This document shows positions 41,701 to 51,600 of a stretch of DNA of 64,000 nt, piece by piece. The translations under genes and the position numbers were made by a program. The stretch's first letter is position 1. Every line of letters begins with the position of its first letter. The stretch is from positions 72,078,422 through 72,142,421 of the forward strand of contig OX638368.1 in the NCBI GenBank assembly GCA_951812925.1, in the 5' to 3' direction. The DNA comes from Calliopum simillimum. Taxonomy: Eukaryota; Arthropoda; Insecta; Diptera; Lauxaniidae. The notes below the pieces were generated by a model, which saw nothing but the letters and a program-made list of their open reading frames with translations, did not search any database and was not told the DNA's origin.

Positions 41701-43971
41701 GCTTTGCAAGCGAAGCACGCTATGGTGTGGAATAAAATAATTTTGCTTTGTAACTGCTGAGTCAGGAATGGGTGACATATGCCCTAGTGCAGCACACTCG
41801 TCCATGAAATCAGCATACATAGATTTCAAATGTTGATCGCGCTGTAGGCGACGCTCAAGTTGAAGGAATCTTCGCTTAGCAATTTCGTATGAATTTCCTA
41901 ATACATCTGCTGTTTGTTTGAATGGCAAGCGAAGTTTCAAGCGTCCGCCTGAGTTAATGGTGACGTTGTTTGAGTAGTGTGTTTCACAGTTTTGCTCTTC
42001 TTCAGTAAATGAACTGGGCGATGATAAAAACTCTTCAATTTCCCAGAATTTTTTCATGTTTTCATCAATATCGGATTTAGAACATGAATTTGTTGCCATA
42101 TTGCACACTGCGGCGAATGAAGAATTTCTTGAGTCAATTTGACCACCCACAATCCATCCAAAAACAGTGTTGATCAAATTGGGCTTACCTTGACCAAGAG
42201 AAATCTTACCATCAATCAGTAAATTGAAAAATACTTCCGAACTCAAAAGAAGATCGATTCGATGAGGCTTGAAAAATAAAGGATCAGCAAGCTGCACCCC
42301 ATTTGGAACATTCCATTCTGAAAAATCGATAAATTTTCCGGGTTGATCTGCTGATATTGATTTGGTTATAGCAAAAGTTGTTGTCCACGTAAAATCACTG
42401 AGGCGTGATTTTATGGTAGCTGATAATGAATATTTAGACTGAGTTCGGACGTCAGAAATTCCTGCTATTTCTTGTTGATGTCGATACCGCTTAAGCTGAA
42501 GCTGCTTTGATGTTTCTTCTGTGATGAAATTGATTTCAGAGCACGAATCTAATAAAGCTCGAACAGGTTGAAAGGTGCCAAAATTGTCTTTAATGTAAAT
42601 AAGCGCTGTTGGAATAATTACTCGCTTGCAAGCGCGAGAAACTAATGCTGTTGATTGAGACTTCGTTTCCAAATTTGGTGATGTTGCTACAAATGTGTTG
42701 CTTGAAGATGCACCCTCAGCTGACATAGACCCTGGTGACTTTGAGGATTGTAAATTATCTGAATCTGTCGAAGGGAAAAAATGTAAGTGAGTATGATGTA
42801 AAGAATTGCAGACACGATAACGATGACGAGAAAGACATTTTAAGCTTGAATGTCCCTTTTGCAAACAATTTATGCAAAGATGCATGAGTTTTGCAAAATC
42901 AAAGCGCTCTGCAGGCGAAAGCGCTAGGAATGAAGAACACTTTCCAATAGCGTGCTCATGGTTGTTGCAATGTGCGCAAATAGTTTTTGTTGTAGCGAAA
43001 GATTGTTTTGTTCCCTTTGAGCGTGGATTCTGCTTCGGATCTTTTCTTTCAGTTACTTCAATTTTGGAATTTTGGGTTTCTAGAAGCTGACATCGACGGC
43101 TCAAAACTTTGTAGCATTGATCCCATGATGGTAAGGTGGTAAAGTCTTGCTTTTCATTATATGCACTCTTGGATCCAGAATCGATTTTTGACAGCACAAT
43201 GTGTACTATTATCGCGTTCATGACATCAACTTCAGTACCCAAAGACAAAAGTGATTCACGTATAGCAGAAACTGTGTCTAAGATATGTCGAATTGATACG
43301 GGATCAGCTTTATTGATTGGTGTTATTTCGAATAATGAAGTTATGTACTCCAAGAAAATTAAAACGTCGTTGTCGTATCGCTCTTTTAATCGCTGCAATG
43401 CCTTTGGGTAATTTTCTCCTGTAACCTGAAATTTTTCAACAACTGCTAATGCTGGCCCGGACAGACAATTAAGTGGTATACTTGCATCGTCGTGAACCAG
43501 GTAGGGAAATGACCGCATAAATCTCTTATACTCAGCATACTGACCACTGAACGTTGGCAATTTTAATTTTGGTAAACGGGTTTGTAATGATAGCGACGTA
43601 CCACTGTTTGCGTTTAAGAAACTGGCGTCTTGCATGCTGGTGTCACGTTTCGAATTTATGCAGTGCAAAAGCTTAGACTTTGCTTCTACATACAGCTCCT
43701 CTAAATCACTTCTTGCAGTATCAGCAGGGTTAATTTTTTCAATTTGCCCTTGAAGATGCATTATTTGTTTAAAATAACTCTGGAGAATTTCCAACCGGCA
43801 TTCCAATATCGTGCGATCGGGGCTGTCAGCTTCTCTTTCAATTTTAGTTTTGAGTGTTGTTATGTTTCTTTTCATTGTTGCGCGCTGCTTTTTAAGTGAC
43901 GTCAGATTAGTTTGCACTGCTTTCTCGTCGTCATCAGGCACGTTAAGACTTTCTTGGCTTCCAGCACTCAT
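38740..43971 (-). CDS. gag-pol: BEL-2 Gag-Pol polyprotein
   Basis: 1743 codons without a break. Gag: coiled-coil start, DUF1759-like segment (residues about 145-260: LPTFSGQYAEYKRF, LKERYDNDVLIFLEY), knuckles CNNHEHAIGKC and CINCLQKGHSSLKC (about 334-380). Protease (about 475): LLDSCSEINFIT, with Cys where BEL-1 has the Gly of DSG. RT: TKLRVVFDAPAKT and YVDDVLTG (about 887). RNase H: GFADASQRAYG (about 1057), LELCAAFL, FWTDSKIVLQWL. Integrase: HAGPKV/CIHC, Asp in VDLCGPF (about 1445), YCDNATNFVG, Glu in GLWEAAVKSAK. C-terminal DUF5641: WILARMTNVSTGSDGRIRVI. The ATG at 43,971 follows a 585-base leader. The stop lies 26 bases from the 3' LTR, leaving no room for env. Confidence 0.96.
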   Translation of the reverse strand: MSAGSQESLNVPDDDEKAVQTNLTSLKKQRATMKRNITTLKTKIEREADSPDRTILECRLEILQSYFKQIMHLQGQIEKINPADTARSDLEELYVEAKSKLLHCINSKRDTSMQDASFLNANSGTSLSLQTRLPKLKLPTFSGQYAEYKRFMRSFPYLVHDDASIPLNCLSGPALAVVEKFQVTGENYPKALQRLKERYDNDVLIFLEYITSLFEITPINKADPVSIRHILDTVSAIRESLLSLGTEVDVMNAIIVHIVLSKIDSGSKSAYNEKQDFTTLPSWDQCYKVLSRRCQLLETQNSKIEVTERKDPKQNPRSKGTKQSFATTKTICAHCNNHEHAIGKCSSFLALSPAERFDFAKLMHLCINCLQKGHSSLKCLSRHRYRVCNSLHHTHLHFFPSTDSDNLQSSKSPGSMSAEGASSSNTFVATSPNLETKSQSTALVSRACKRVIIPTALIYIKDNFGTFQPVRALLDSCSEINFITEETSKQLQLKRYRHQQEIAGISDVRTQSKYSLSATIKSRLSDFTWTTTFAITKSISADQPGKFIDFSEWNVPNGVQLADPLFFKPHRIDLLLSSEVFFNLLIDGKISLGQGKPNLINTVFGWIVGGQIDSRNSSFAAVCNMATNSCSKSDIDENMKKFWEIEEFLSSPSSFTEEEQNCETHYSNNVTINSGGRLKLRLPFKQTADVLGNSYEIAKRRFLQLERRLQRDQHLKSMYADFMDECAALGHMSPIPDSAVTKQNYFIPHHSVLRLQSLSTKLRVVFDAPAKTSSNVSLNEILMVGPTIQQDLIITILLFRLHRFALTADVCKMYRQFLIDERDRQFQLILWRKAPDLPLQTFQLNTVTYGMSSAPFLAIRSLFFIADTYCDQFPVGSQILHEDLYVDDVLTGASSLEELQNKKDEITNILATSGIELTKWNSNSSEIVNNTLAQNEKQFNPNPADTTKALGISWKPNEDIFCFQLQLEDNRPATKRTILSTVSKIYDLLGLLSPIIIRCKILLQEMWIQQLEWDQLLPTELFQLWTTIKTDLQKINDIQISRYVFTSEKTHGEIHGFADASQRAYGCCIYVRVRFNNSYKITLLIAKSKVSPIKAQSLPRLELCAAFLLNKTWQKVKFKLDKFINKVFFWTDSKIVLQWLKMHSSQLKCFVANRVSILQDETRDIEWRHVPTKENPADIVSRGCSAADLPITIWFNGPSFLYNEQHEWPGNNIEDNKDTDALEKRKVISFKCNANTGILEGLIDKHSSYIRILRIAAYIFRVFNKHPINHQQKVADIIHLSANELNFTFLKIVSHIQQLEFSTEIANLRNDTPIKSTVRSLAPFIHNMDIDYKTVSVIRVGGRLSNAPIDYDAKFPLLLPKTHRFTELFVEYLHKTNLHAGPKVLVSLLRQKVWIINARDLARKTVSKCIHCFIYKPKLIGQIMGDLPADRFKAPRPFLISGVDLCGPFYTSYRIRGKPPYKTYAAIFVCFSSKVLHIELVSDLSSDSFLLSLKRFISRRGIPQRLYCDNATNFVGANSKLMEFHQKFLNKTSINELLTFSSRTGFEFCFIPPRAPHFGGLWEAAVKSAKTILIKNMSNSHLTFEELQTVLIEVEAILNSRPIAPLSSDPSDGEALTPAHLLIGTSLKAISEPPSDCSKVSSLTRWQHITFLKQRFSQLWLRDYVSTLQQRFKWLQPNSNIKIGQLVLVHDDNTPPQNWILARMTNVSTGSDGRIRVIDLRTAKGNFRRPIHKVAPLPTNEDC

Positions 43972-44555
43972 TTTGCTTAAAATTTTTTTGATTACGTAGT
44001 TAGCGTTAAGCTAACTGCAAATATGTGTTAAAAGCGGCGTAGTCTTTTGAGCAAATATGTAGACCTCCGTTATCGTTGCGAAGGTCAAGTGCACTTCTAT
44101 ATGTATGTCTCTTATATTTACAAAAGGCTTTCCGTTATTTGTGTACATAGAAATAACTGTACGAATCTACAAAGCAAAGACTATTTGTATGATTAACCGC
44201 TAACTGAATTGTACATTAACCAATTTTCTAAAATTCAATGCGTTGTGAAATTTATGCACTTTGTTGCAAGGTAAAGACTTGCGCTTGATACGTAGAATGT
44301 GTCAAATCGAACTTCTGTGCAACGTGGCAAGGTGATGACATGCGCTTGTTGAGTAGAAAGTGTCAAATTGAAGTTGGCAATGAAAGTTGCGCTGTTTAAT
44401 GCAAGGTAACGACAGGTATTCGTTGATGCGCTTAGCGTTGCAAGTCGACTTTGTAGGTGGCAATGAATGTTGCGCTAGACGTTGCAAATCGACGATGATT
44501 ATGATGAAATGTGGAATTATGCATATAACTCTGCGTCCTGTCACGGTCGCCAAAA
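43972..44555 (-). other. BEL-2 5' leader and primer site
   Basis: TTTTGGCGACCGTGACAGGA (44,555-44,536 on the minus strand) directly follows the LTR and is the primer binding site. The leader contains degenerate direct repeats with GTTGCAAGTCGAC / GTTGCAAATCGAC and words of the GTGTCAAAT(C/T)GAA type (44,300-44,490). Confidence 0.8.
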
Positions 44556-44879
44556 TGTACAGTGATGTACGAATTATCAAAGTTTTTCCTTTTTGTTTAA
44601 ATAAAAATCGCGTTTTAAATATTAATTCAATCTCTTAATTTAAACTTCAGGATCATTAAAATAAGCTTAAATTAGAGCAAAATTAAATACACAAAATTCA
44701 CATTTGTTTGGCGTAAAATCTAATTAGCAACTGATTTTTTGATTTTAATCATTTACATATGTAACTTGCAGTAAAAATACCGTAGAATGAAAGTACTAAA
44801 AAGAGAGTACTAATTAAAGAGACAAAAAATAATCTAACTAAGAAAAGCTTTTTATAGAGATGAGTAATGTGACCCAACA
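44556..44879 (-). repeat. BEL-2 5' LTR
   Basis: 324 bp partner of the left LTR; transcription should start here toward lower coordinates. Confidence 0.95.
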
Positions 44880-44884
44880 ATTGC

Positions 44885-45174
44885 TTTATTTAGTGTTTAA
44901 TAATAATTGTCAAAAATTTTTATCCATATCACTTCCGCATTAAAAGTTATTTAGCTTCAGAGATCAAAAATTCAGTTTTTTTTTTTTTGCAAATATCTTC
45001 GTGAATTACTTTTTATGTGGAATTGATCTCGATGAATATTTTTTATATTGATTTTAAAACACCAAAATAAAGCTATTTCAATTAAAAAAACTGTTGTCAC
45101 TAATTTTTTTGATCAGAAAGTTTTATTTCAAGAAATTTTTTTTAGGATTTTCGACCACTTTTCAACAAAACCTG
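44885..45174. other. host sequence between BEL-2 and hAT-2
   Basis: AT-rich, presumably the rest of foldback family B; nothing coding. Confidence 0.4.
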
Positions 45175-45434
45175 TTCAAAACCAGGGCCGTGTTTAGGAC
45201 TTGGAGGCCCCTAGGCTATACTTGTGGTGCGGGCCCCATCTGAAAGTATAGGATAGTCTCTTGTAAAACGGATGGTCCGGGGGTCGTTCCCTAATATACT
45301 TTGGAAAATAATTTGCAAAAATTCCACTTTCAAATTATTTTCTACCCAAAAACTAGAATTAAATCATTTTGTAAGTTTTATTTTATTATTAGTGTATCGG
45401 ATTACAACTAAGTTACATTAAAGCAGTAGTCAAT

Positions 45435-46298
45435 TTAGCTAAATATAAGTTTGCGTCTACACTTAATCCTAATAAACTCAGTTATAATGTCTTCATAGTT
45501 AATTGTTCTCAAGATGTCACTTTCAATGCTCAGCAAAATCAAAATGTTCAGCTTTCCTTCCATCATTGATGTTCGAAGTCTATTTTTAATAAGCTTCAAT
45601 TTTGAAAACGACCTTTCTCCACTGCTATTTGTCACCATAAGTGAAAGGTACATCCTAAGAACGACCTCGATGTTAGGAAAACAATCTTTGACGTTTTTTT
45701 CCAGTAGGAGTTTATACATTCTTCTTTCTTTACTTATTTTTTCGTTTTCCTCATCATCTTTTGAAAACTCACTGAAAAAAGTCTTAAACTGAATCAGTTC
45801 ATTTCCCAATTGTTCGTCTAAGTCATTGCTGTATATCTCTACTAAAACTTGAGCTGATGCGATAATTTCTTTATTATTTAGACTATCCAACTTATTGAGG
45901 AATCCAAAACGGGTATCAACTAGTTTGTATGCCTCAAGTCTCTGCTGCAATGAAAATTGGAACTGGTCTATGACAGGAAGGAAACTCTGAGTTCGAAATT
46001 TTTCCGATGGAGTCAGTTCAACTTCTGGTGCTTGGACGCAACCAAGAGGTGCTAAGCGCACGTTTATTTTGCGCTTGCGCTTTGTTTGAATTTCGTACTC
46101 CGTGCAATCAGCTAACTCAGCAGCTTTTGCCTCATAATCCGCAAAGCTATCCCGTTTCGTTCCTATGAAGTTTCTTAGCGATATCAGTGCTGAAGCTGCT
46201 GTATTCACGTCCACTCTCGGATTCTGCAGAGTCTCACTAGTTTTGTTAACTTGTTTTAAGATATCATCCCAAAATACTGTGTGGATCCCTGTTTCCAT
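45435..46298 (-). pseudogene. hAT-2 transposase, C-terminal part with dimerisation domain
   Basis: 287 codons in the same frame as the preceding piece, separated from it only by TAG at 46,299-46,301. FWDDILKQVNKTSETLQNPR, KRKRKINVRLAP, FRTQSFLPVIDQFQFSLQQR, and the conserved hAT C-terminal block VVLRMYLSLMVTNSSGERSF SKLKLIKNRLRTSM, with LNILILLSIESDI (residues about 215-265). The block is the dimerisation and catalytic-Glu region of ZMYM1-like hAT transposases. Reading frame otherwise clean. Confidence 0.9.
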
Positions 46299-46822
46299 CT
46301 ATGACTTTTTTTTATGCAAACTAAGAGCAATAATACGTGATTTTCCAGAGTGTTCGCTGTCTTCTGAAATCTCAAATAGTGCGTTTTTTATTTCTTTAAA
46401 GCCTCGTAAAAGAGCTTTTGTAGCATCTGCTCTACATGACCAACGTGTTGTTGTTGTCCTTTTTGGCACAATAATCGGCTTGTCAGTTTCCGTTTTTTCC
46501 AAGCAATTGGTTAAAATTTCATATCTGTTAGTTGAGGCTGTAAAATACACATAAATTTCTTCTAGAAAGTCAAAAAAGCTTACAGCACTAAGACAGCACT
46601 CAGCAGCAGTCTTTACTACGAGATTAAGTGAATGTCCAGCGCAAGGTACCCATACTGCTAAATTATTTTCTGACAATACCAACGCTTGAAGGCCATTGTA
46701 CTTTCCGCTCATAGGAGAAGCATTGTCATAAGATTGACCACGACAATCCTTAATGTCTATGTTATTATCCTTTAAAACCTTCATCAAACCTTGAAACATA
46801 TCTTTACTTTTGTGGCCTTGGT
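46299..46822 (-). pseudogene. hAT-2 transposase, RNase H-like core, middle piece
   Basis: From the copia insertion point: GHKSKDMFQGLMKVLKDNNI, CRGQSYDNASPMSGKYNGLQ (with the second catalytic Asp region of the family), VPCAGHSLNLVVKTAAECC, TRWSCRADATKALL. Ends at an in-frame TAG (46,299-46,301) directly before the C-terminal part. It joins in sense to 52,303-53,266 once the copia element and one ttggt are removed. Confidence 0.9.
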
Positions 46823-46996
46823 TGTTGGGTATAAAATGAAATGTACAACGAACAATTCTGTATGATGAATTTATTGAACAGAACGAAAAACTTAAAACAT
46901 TATTTTTCATTGAAACATAAAAACATACGACAACTTCAATTGTAATAAAGCAAGTATAAAATGTACAGTATTGTATTTCCACAAACTATTTCAACA
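46823..46996 (-). repeat. copia 3' LTR
   Basis: 174 bp. The minus-strand tract TTGAGGGGCAA (47,007-46,997) precedes it as polypurine primer. Confidence 0.94.
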
Positions 46997-47027
46997 TTGC
47001 CCCTCAAGACTGTACATATTTTACTTT

Positions 47028-47538
47028 TTATAAAAGACCCAATTTTTTAACAAAATAACAATGTTTAACTTTGGCTAAATTTTTCGTGAATATATCTGCT
47101 ACCATGTCGTCTGTTGGAACATATTTCACATCAATTTCTTTCTTATTCAAAAGATCACGAACATGATGAAATTTAACGTCTATATGTTTCGTTCTTCCGT
47201 GGTAGACTGGATTCTTCACAATTTGTTGCGCACTTAAGTTGTCGCCAAAGAGTGTTGTTGGTCCCTCCACTAAGTTGGGAAAACCAAGTTCTTTAAGAAG
47301 ACTTCTCAGGTGTACAATATCCTTGGAAGCAGACGAGAGTGCGACATATTCGGCTTCGGTACTGCTTAATGCGACAGATTTTTGCTTTCGACTCTCCCAC
47401 GTTATCGCCGCGCCTGCTAGCACAAGTGTAATCCCCGTAAAAGATTTACGATCATCACAACTGCCACCCCAATCAGCATCGGCAAATGCTTTTAGTCTTT
47501 CTTTAGTCTGAAAATATGTTAATTCTAAATTAAGTGTT
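47028..47538 (-). CDS. pol: copia RNase H (C-terminal part of Pol, separated by the foldback)
   Basis: Reads KAFADADWGGSCDDRKSFTG, VALSSTEAEYVALSSASKDI, FGDNLSAQQIVKNPVYHGRT KHIDVKFHHVRD and TDDMVADIFTKNL. The D..E..D carboxylates of copia RNase H are visible (DADW, STEAEY, GDNLSA). It continues the frame of the main ORF across the foldback insertion once the 10-base target duplication is removed. The upstream lysine- and proline-rich segment of the open frame (to 47,687) is foldback sequence. Confidence 0.92.
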
Positions 47539-47825
47539 GTTTTCAGATGGTTCCACTCAAAAGCGGCCAAAAAATAGCGGCCAAAAAAAGGGGCCAAAAA
47601 ATAGCGGCCAAAAAAAAGCGGCCAAAGAAAAAAAGGGGCCAAATACAAAAAGGGGCCAAAAAATAGCGGCCAAAAAAAAGGGGCCAAAAAATAGCGGCCA
47701 AAAAAAAAGCGGCCAAAGGAAAAAAGAGGCCAAAAAAGGTTAAAGTGTTAAATTATCATTATTTTGTTAAAAATCAAAGACATTAGGTAAAATAGTAAAG
47801 TAAATTAACAAATTGTGTAAATAAT

Positions 47826-48064
47826 CAGGCATGTTCTGAAATCCGATTCACTTCGGAATCGGAATGAAAGCAATTTTCGAGGACTCCGCATTTCGACAAT
47901 TAACACCAAATTAGATTTATGTTTCGGTAAATCGAATAGGAACCATTAGCAAATTTTATTTGTAGAAAGACAAATCTGATTCCATTTTATTTGTCACAAT
48001 GCAGAGCTCTTGAAAATTTCTTTCATTCCGATTCCGAAGTGAATCGGATTTCAGAACATGCCTG
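47826..48064. repeat. MITE-like hairpin in the foldback loop
   Basis: CAGGCATGTTCTGAAATCCG at the left is the inverse of CGGATTTCAGAACATGCCTG at the right, with arms of about 45 bases continuing through TTCACTTCGGAATCGGAATG. 239 bp. No clear TSD. Confidence 0.8.
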
Positions 48065-48101
48065 AATAAATGGAAAAAGTTAGTTAAGAAGTACAATGAA
48101 G

Positions 48102-48404
48102 TTAATTATAGTGAATGTGATTGCTGATATTAGTTAAGTATTCGTAAATTTCAGCATGAGTGAGATCTTCAGTAACCCTTTTGGGTTCAAATCCAGAAAC
48201 TACAGTCTTGAGGCGAATGTTAGCTTCTCGATATCGCTTGCGAGACTGTTCTGGTTCTGCACCACCAGCATCTTGAATAGTAGCAAGACTTACCAAAGAA
48301 TGTTCCTGCTGAAGTGTAGAGATAAACTTCCAGATGTTTGGATTGTCACCATTCAAGCGTGCTGAAAACCCATTGTGCCACCCTTCTAAGGCATTGCTAG
48401 CAAA
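48102..48404 (-). pseudogene. C-terminal fragment of a MULE transposase
   Basis: The frame from 48,404 reads FASNALEGWHNGFSARLNGD NPNIWKFISTLQQEHSL ... EPEQSRKRYREANIRLKTVV ... IYEYLTNISNHIHYN, stop. The N-(A/V)-x-GWH motif followed by P-IWKFI is the signature after the DDE core in insect MULE transposases. The DDE core itself is gone. It lies in the loop of the foldback, so the foldback is probably a deletion derivative of an autonomous MULE. Confidence 0.78.
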
Positions 48405-48666
48405 CTAGGTGTTGGATATATTATAGACTGACTCTTTTTTCCTTTGGCCGCTAATTTTTTGGCCCCTTTTTGTATTTGGCCCCTTTTTTTGGCCGCTTTT
48501 TTTTGGCCGCTATTTTTTGGCCCCTTTTTTTTGGCCGCTATTTTTTGGCCCCTTTTTGTATTTGGCCCCTTTTTTATTTGGCCGCTATTTTTTGGCCCCT
48601 TTTTGTTGGCCGCTATTTTTTGGCTGCTATTTTTTTGGCCGCTTTTGAGTACCACCGTTTTCAGAT

Positions 48667-51600
48667 ACCTTACAATCCGCTTAGCCGCATTTAAATGTTC
48701 AACATGCGGGTTAACGTTAAACTGAGCCAATTTGCACACAGAGTGCATAATATCCGGTCTTGTTGTAATACTCAGATACATCAGTGAGCCGATGATAGAT
48801 TGATATTGCTTCTGGTCAACTCGTAGACAATTCGTGCAATCGAGACATTTCTCAAATTTGCATCCAGGATCCAAGGGCGTAGCACAGGATCTACATTCTT
48901 CCATTCTCATATCTTGAATCAGGTTTCTAATAAATTGCTTGGAAGAAATTTTAACTGAACCATTTTCTTTGACTATTTCCATGCCCAAGAAATGATCAAC
49001 ACAACCCTTATCCACAATATCAAATTGAAGACTTAACTGGTGCTTTATTTGTTCCAATCTGTCTATGTTCGAACAGGCCAATAGTATGTCATCAACGTAT
49101 ACAGCAACGATGTTTATTTCATTCGACTTGTTTGATACATACACACAGTTATCACCATTGCATCTTGAAAAACCAATTTCTCGTAAGGCTCTATCAATTT
49201 CATGGTTCCACTGACGACCAGACTGTTTAAGCCCGTAGAGAGATTTTTTGAGCTTACACACCTTATCCTTCTTGTCTTCATCCACGAAACATTCCGGCTG
49301 CTCCATATAAACTTCTTCTTCAAGTTTACCATTAAGATATGCTCCAGTTACGTCCAATTGATGAATGAACAAATCAAACTCGGCAGCTAACGCCAGCACT
49401 AGTCGAATCGAGGAATATCGAACAACTGGCGAAAACGTTTCTTTGTAGTCCATACCAAACTTTTGGCTGCACCCTTTAGCTACTAGCCTCGACTTATAGC
49501 GTTCTACATTTCCATTTTTATCCCGTTTTATATTAAAAACCCATTTGGATTTTATCGCTCTTCGATTGCTAGGCAAAGACACAAGCTCCCATGTGCCATT
49601 CAATAAGAGTGCTTTATATTCTTCTTTCATGGAATGCAACCATTTGGAGCTATCATGTCGATTTAACGCTTCTTCGACAGAAGTTGGATTTGTCAATATT
49701 GCACTTTTGTTTAAAAACATTTTATTTGTTACTTTCCGTGGTCGCAAGCGCTGTGACCATGGAATGTATTCCTCAAAGGATGCTAAATCAGTATTTTCAT
49801 CAAGCTGATTACAAGGAACAGTTTCGTCTTCGATTTCGGCTTCATTTGACATGTCTCCTACATACGATTCATTGTTGCATGAATTTTGATTGGGTTTATC
49901 AAAACTAACCTCGTGAATAACTTCTGAAGACTGATCTTCAACATTCTTTTTAAATGTATTGTCTGGTAGAAATTGTAAGTCCTTTTGCAAATTGAGTCGC
50001 TTCTTATCAAGATCCTCAAGAAATCTTACATCTCGACTCTTATAAATTGCCTTCGACCTTGGTTCATATAACCGATATGCCTTTGATTCCGCGGAATATC
50101 CTACCATCATGCAATCCGTGGCTCTTGCTCCAAACTTCAACTTACCAGGACCTTTATGAAGCATGAAAGCTTTACATCCAAATTGTCGCAAATGAAGAAC
50201 TGTTGGCTTACTACCGCACCATGCTTCGTAAGGAGTAACGTCATTAAGAATTTTTGTTGGACACATATTCCTAAGATAAACGGCAGTACTGACTGCTTCT
50301 GCCCACAAAAATTCTGGAGCATCTGCACTAAGCATCATGCACCTGGCCATCTCGACAATCGTTCGGTTAGCTCTTTCCGCAATTCCATTCTGCTGCGGTG
50401 TGTATGGCACAGTCAGCTGATGTTGTATTCCAGTCTCAACTAAAAATTTAATGAATTCTTTGCTTAAGTACTCACCCCCATTGTCCGTTCTCAGCGTTTT
50501 AATTTTCAATGAAGTCTCTAATTCAACCGCTGATTTAAATTTTTTGAAAGCTTGAAAAACATCACATTTCTTCTTCAAAAAATATACGAACATTTTTCTG
50601 CTATAATCATCAATAAACAGAGCGAAATATTTGGAACCGCCAAGAGAACTTGTCTGCATTGGACCACAGATATCACTATGTATAAGCTCTAATGTAGCTC
50701 GGCTTTGCGTTTCTGTTCTCTTCTGATATGGCAAAGCACACATTTTTGCTTTCAAGCAAGTTTCACATTTAGGTTCTTCGAAACTGTCATATTTAAAATC
50801 AAGGCCTCTTACCATATTTTTTCGGTATAACATTTTGAGACTTTCCACATTTAAGTGTCCCAAACGTTCATGCCACTTAGTAACACCATTATTCACATTT
50901 ATGTTCATCAGCCTCTGACAATTATTTTGATACACAAACAAATTTCCAAATTTATTTGCACACAGCAACTTTTGCCCATTAGAATTTTTGATGAGAACAC
51001 TTTCTTTTTTGAAAATTACACTATTGCCATGTTCTGTAGCTTTACTGACAGACATAAAATTGGTCTTTAAGCTTTCAACAAACAGCACATTCAAAAGCCT
51101 TATTTCGCTATTATTTGACGTTTTGATAACCACTTTACCAATCCCGTCCGAATGAATGAAATTTTCAGCCGCTAGCTCGATTACTTCCTTGTGCTCTTTT
51201 AACTCTATGAAGATGGATCTATCACAACACATGTGACATGTTGATCCACTATCAATTACCCAGCAGTCCTTGTTGAGCGTTGACATCTGCGTTGCATTGA
51301 GCATTGCATACGAAGATACTTTGTTTACCACATCCTTCGATGATGAAGCTTTATCTCCGCAATCTGCAGCAACGTGTCCTTTTCTGCCGCATTTGAAACA
51401 CTTACCAGAAAACTTCTTTTTATCTCTCTTGTTGTGTTGTTTCGAGTAAAATGCTTGTGCAGGCTCTTCTGTATTGGCTTGTCGTATATCACCTTGTTCA
51501 CGCCTGCTTCCTTCTTCCAGCAGCTTTGTTTTTAGGGCACTCACTGTTGGCAGGGTATCTCTGGACTCGATCGCAACAACAAAGTTTTCGTAATTTTTAG

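Larger units (their letters stand above)
38391..44879 (-). mobile_element. BEL-2: full-length, recently inserted BEL/Pao retrotransposon
   Basis: 6489 bp. LTRs of 324 bp at both ends (38,391-38,714 and 44,556-44,879), TGTACAGTGA ... GACCCAACA in plus reading, differ at about two positions (T/C near the CAATCTTTTAAT word, A/G in ATAAACTTAAA). TSD attgc (38,386-38,390 and 44,880-44,884), the 5-bp length expected of BEL/Pao. One uninterrupted Gag-Pol ORF, a polypurine tract and a primer site are present. No env. The element looks complete and potentially mobile. Confidence 0.96.
47549..48656. mobile_element. Mutator-like foldback element with GGCC-rich arms
   Basis: Ends GGTTCCACTCAAAAGCGGCC ... 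GGCCGCTTTTGAGTACCACC are inverted. TSD gttttcagat, 10 bp (47,539-47,548 and 48,657-48,666). The arms (about 190 and 215 bases) consist of two alternating words, GGCCGC(TA)TTTTTT and GGCCCCTTTTT. The loop (about 47,740-48,430) contains the tail of a MULE transposase and a MITE-like hairpin. The 9-10-bp TSD, G-start and MULE coding piece point to a Mutator-like (Phantom/foldback) origin. Confidence 0.9.

Noticed and set aside
38726..43999. Many plus-strand ORFs of 60-164 codons across BEL-2
   Set aside because: They are antisense shadows of the continuous minus-strand polyprotein.
47826..48064. hAT-type TSD for the MITE-like hairpin
   Set aside because: Flanking octamers do not match, so no family was assigned.
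47534..48725. Lysine-rich or Phe/Leu/Ala-rich ORFs over the GGCC repeats
   Set aside because: Translations of a simple repeat in all frames; not independent genes.
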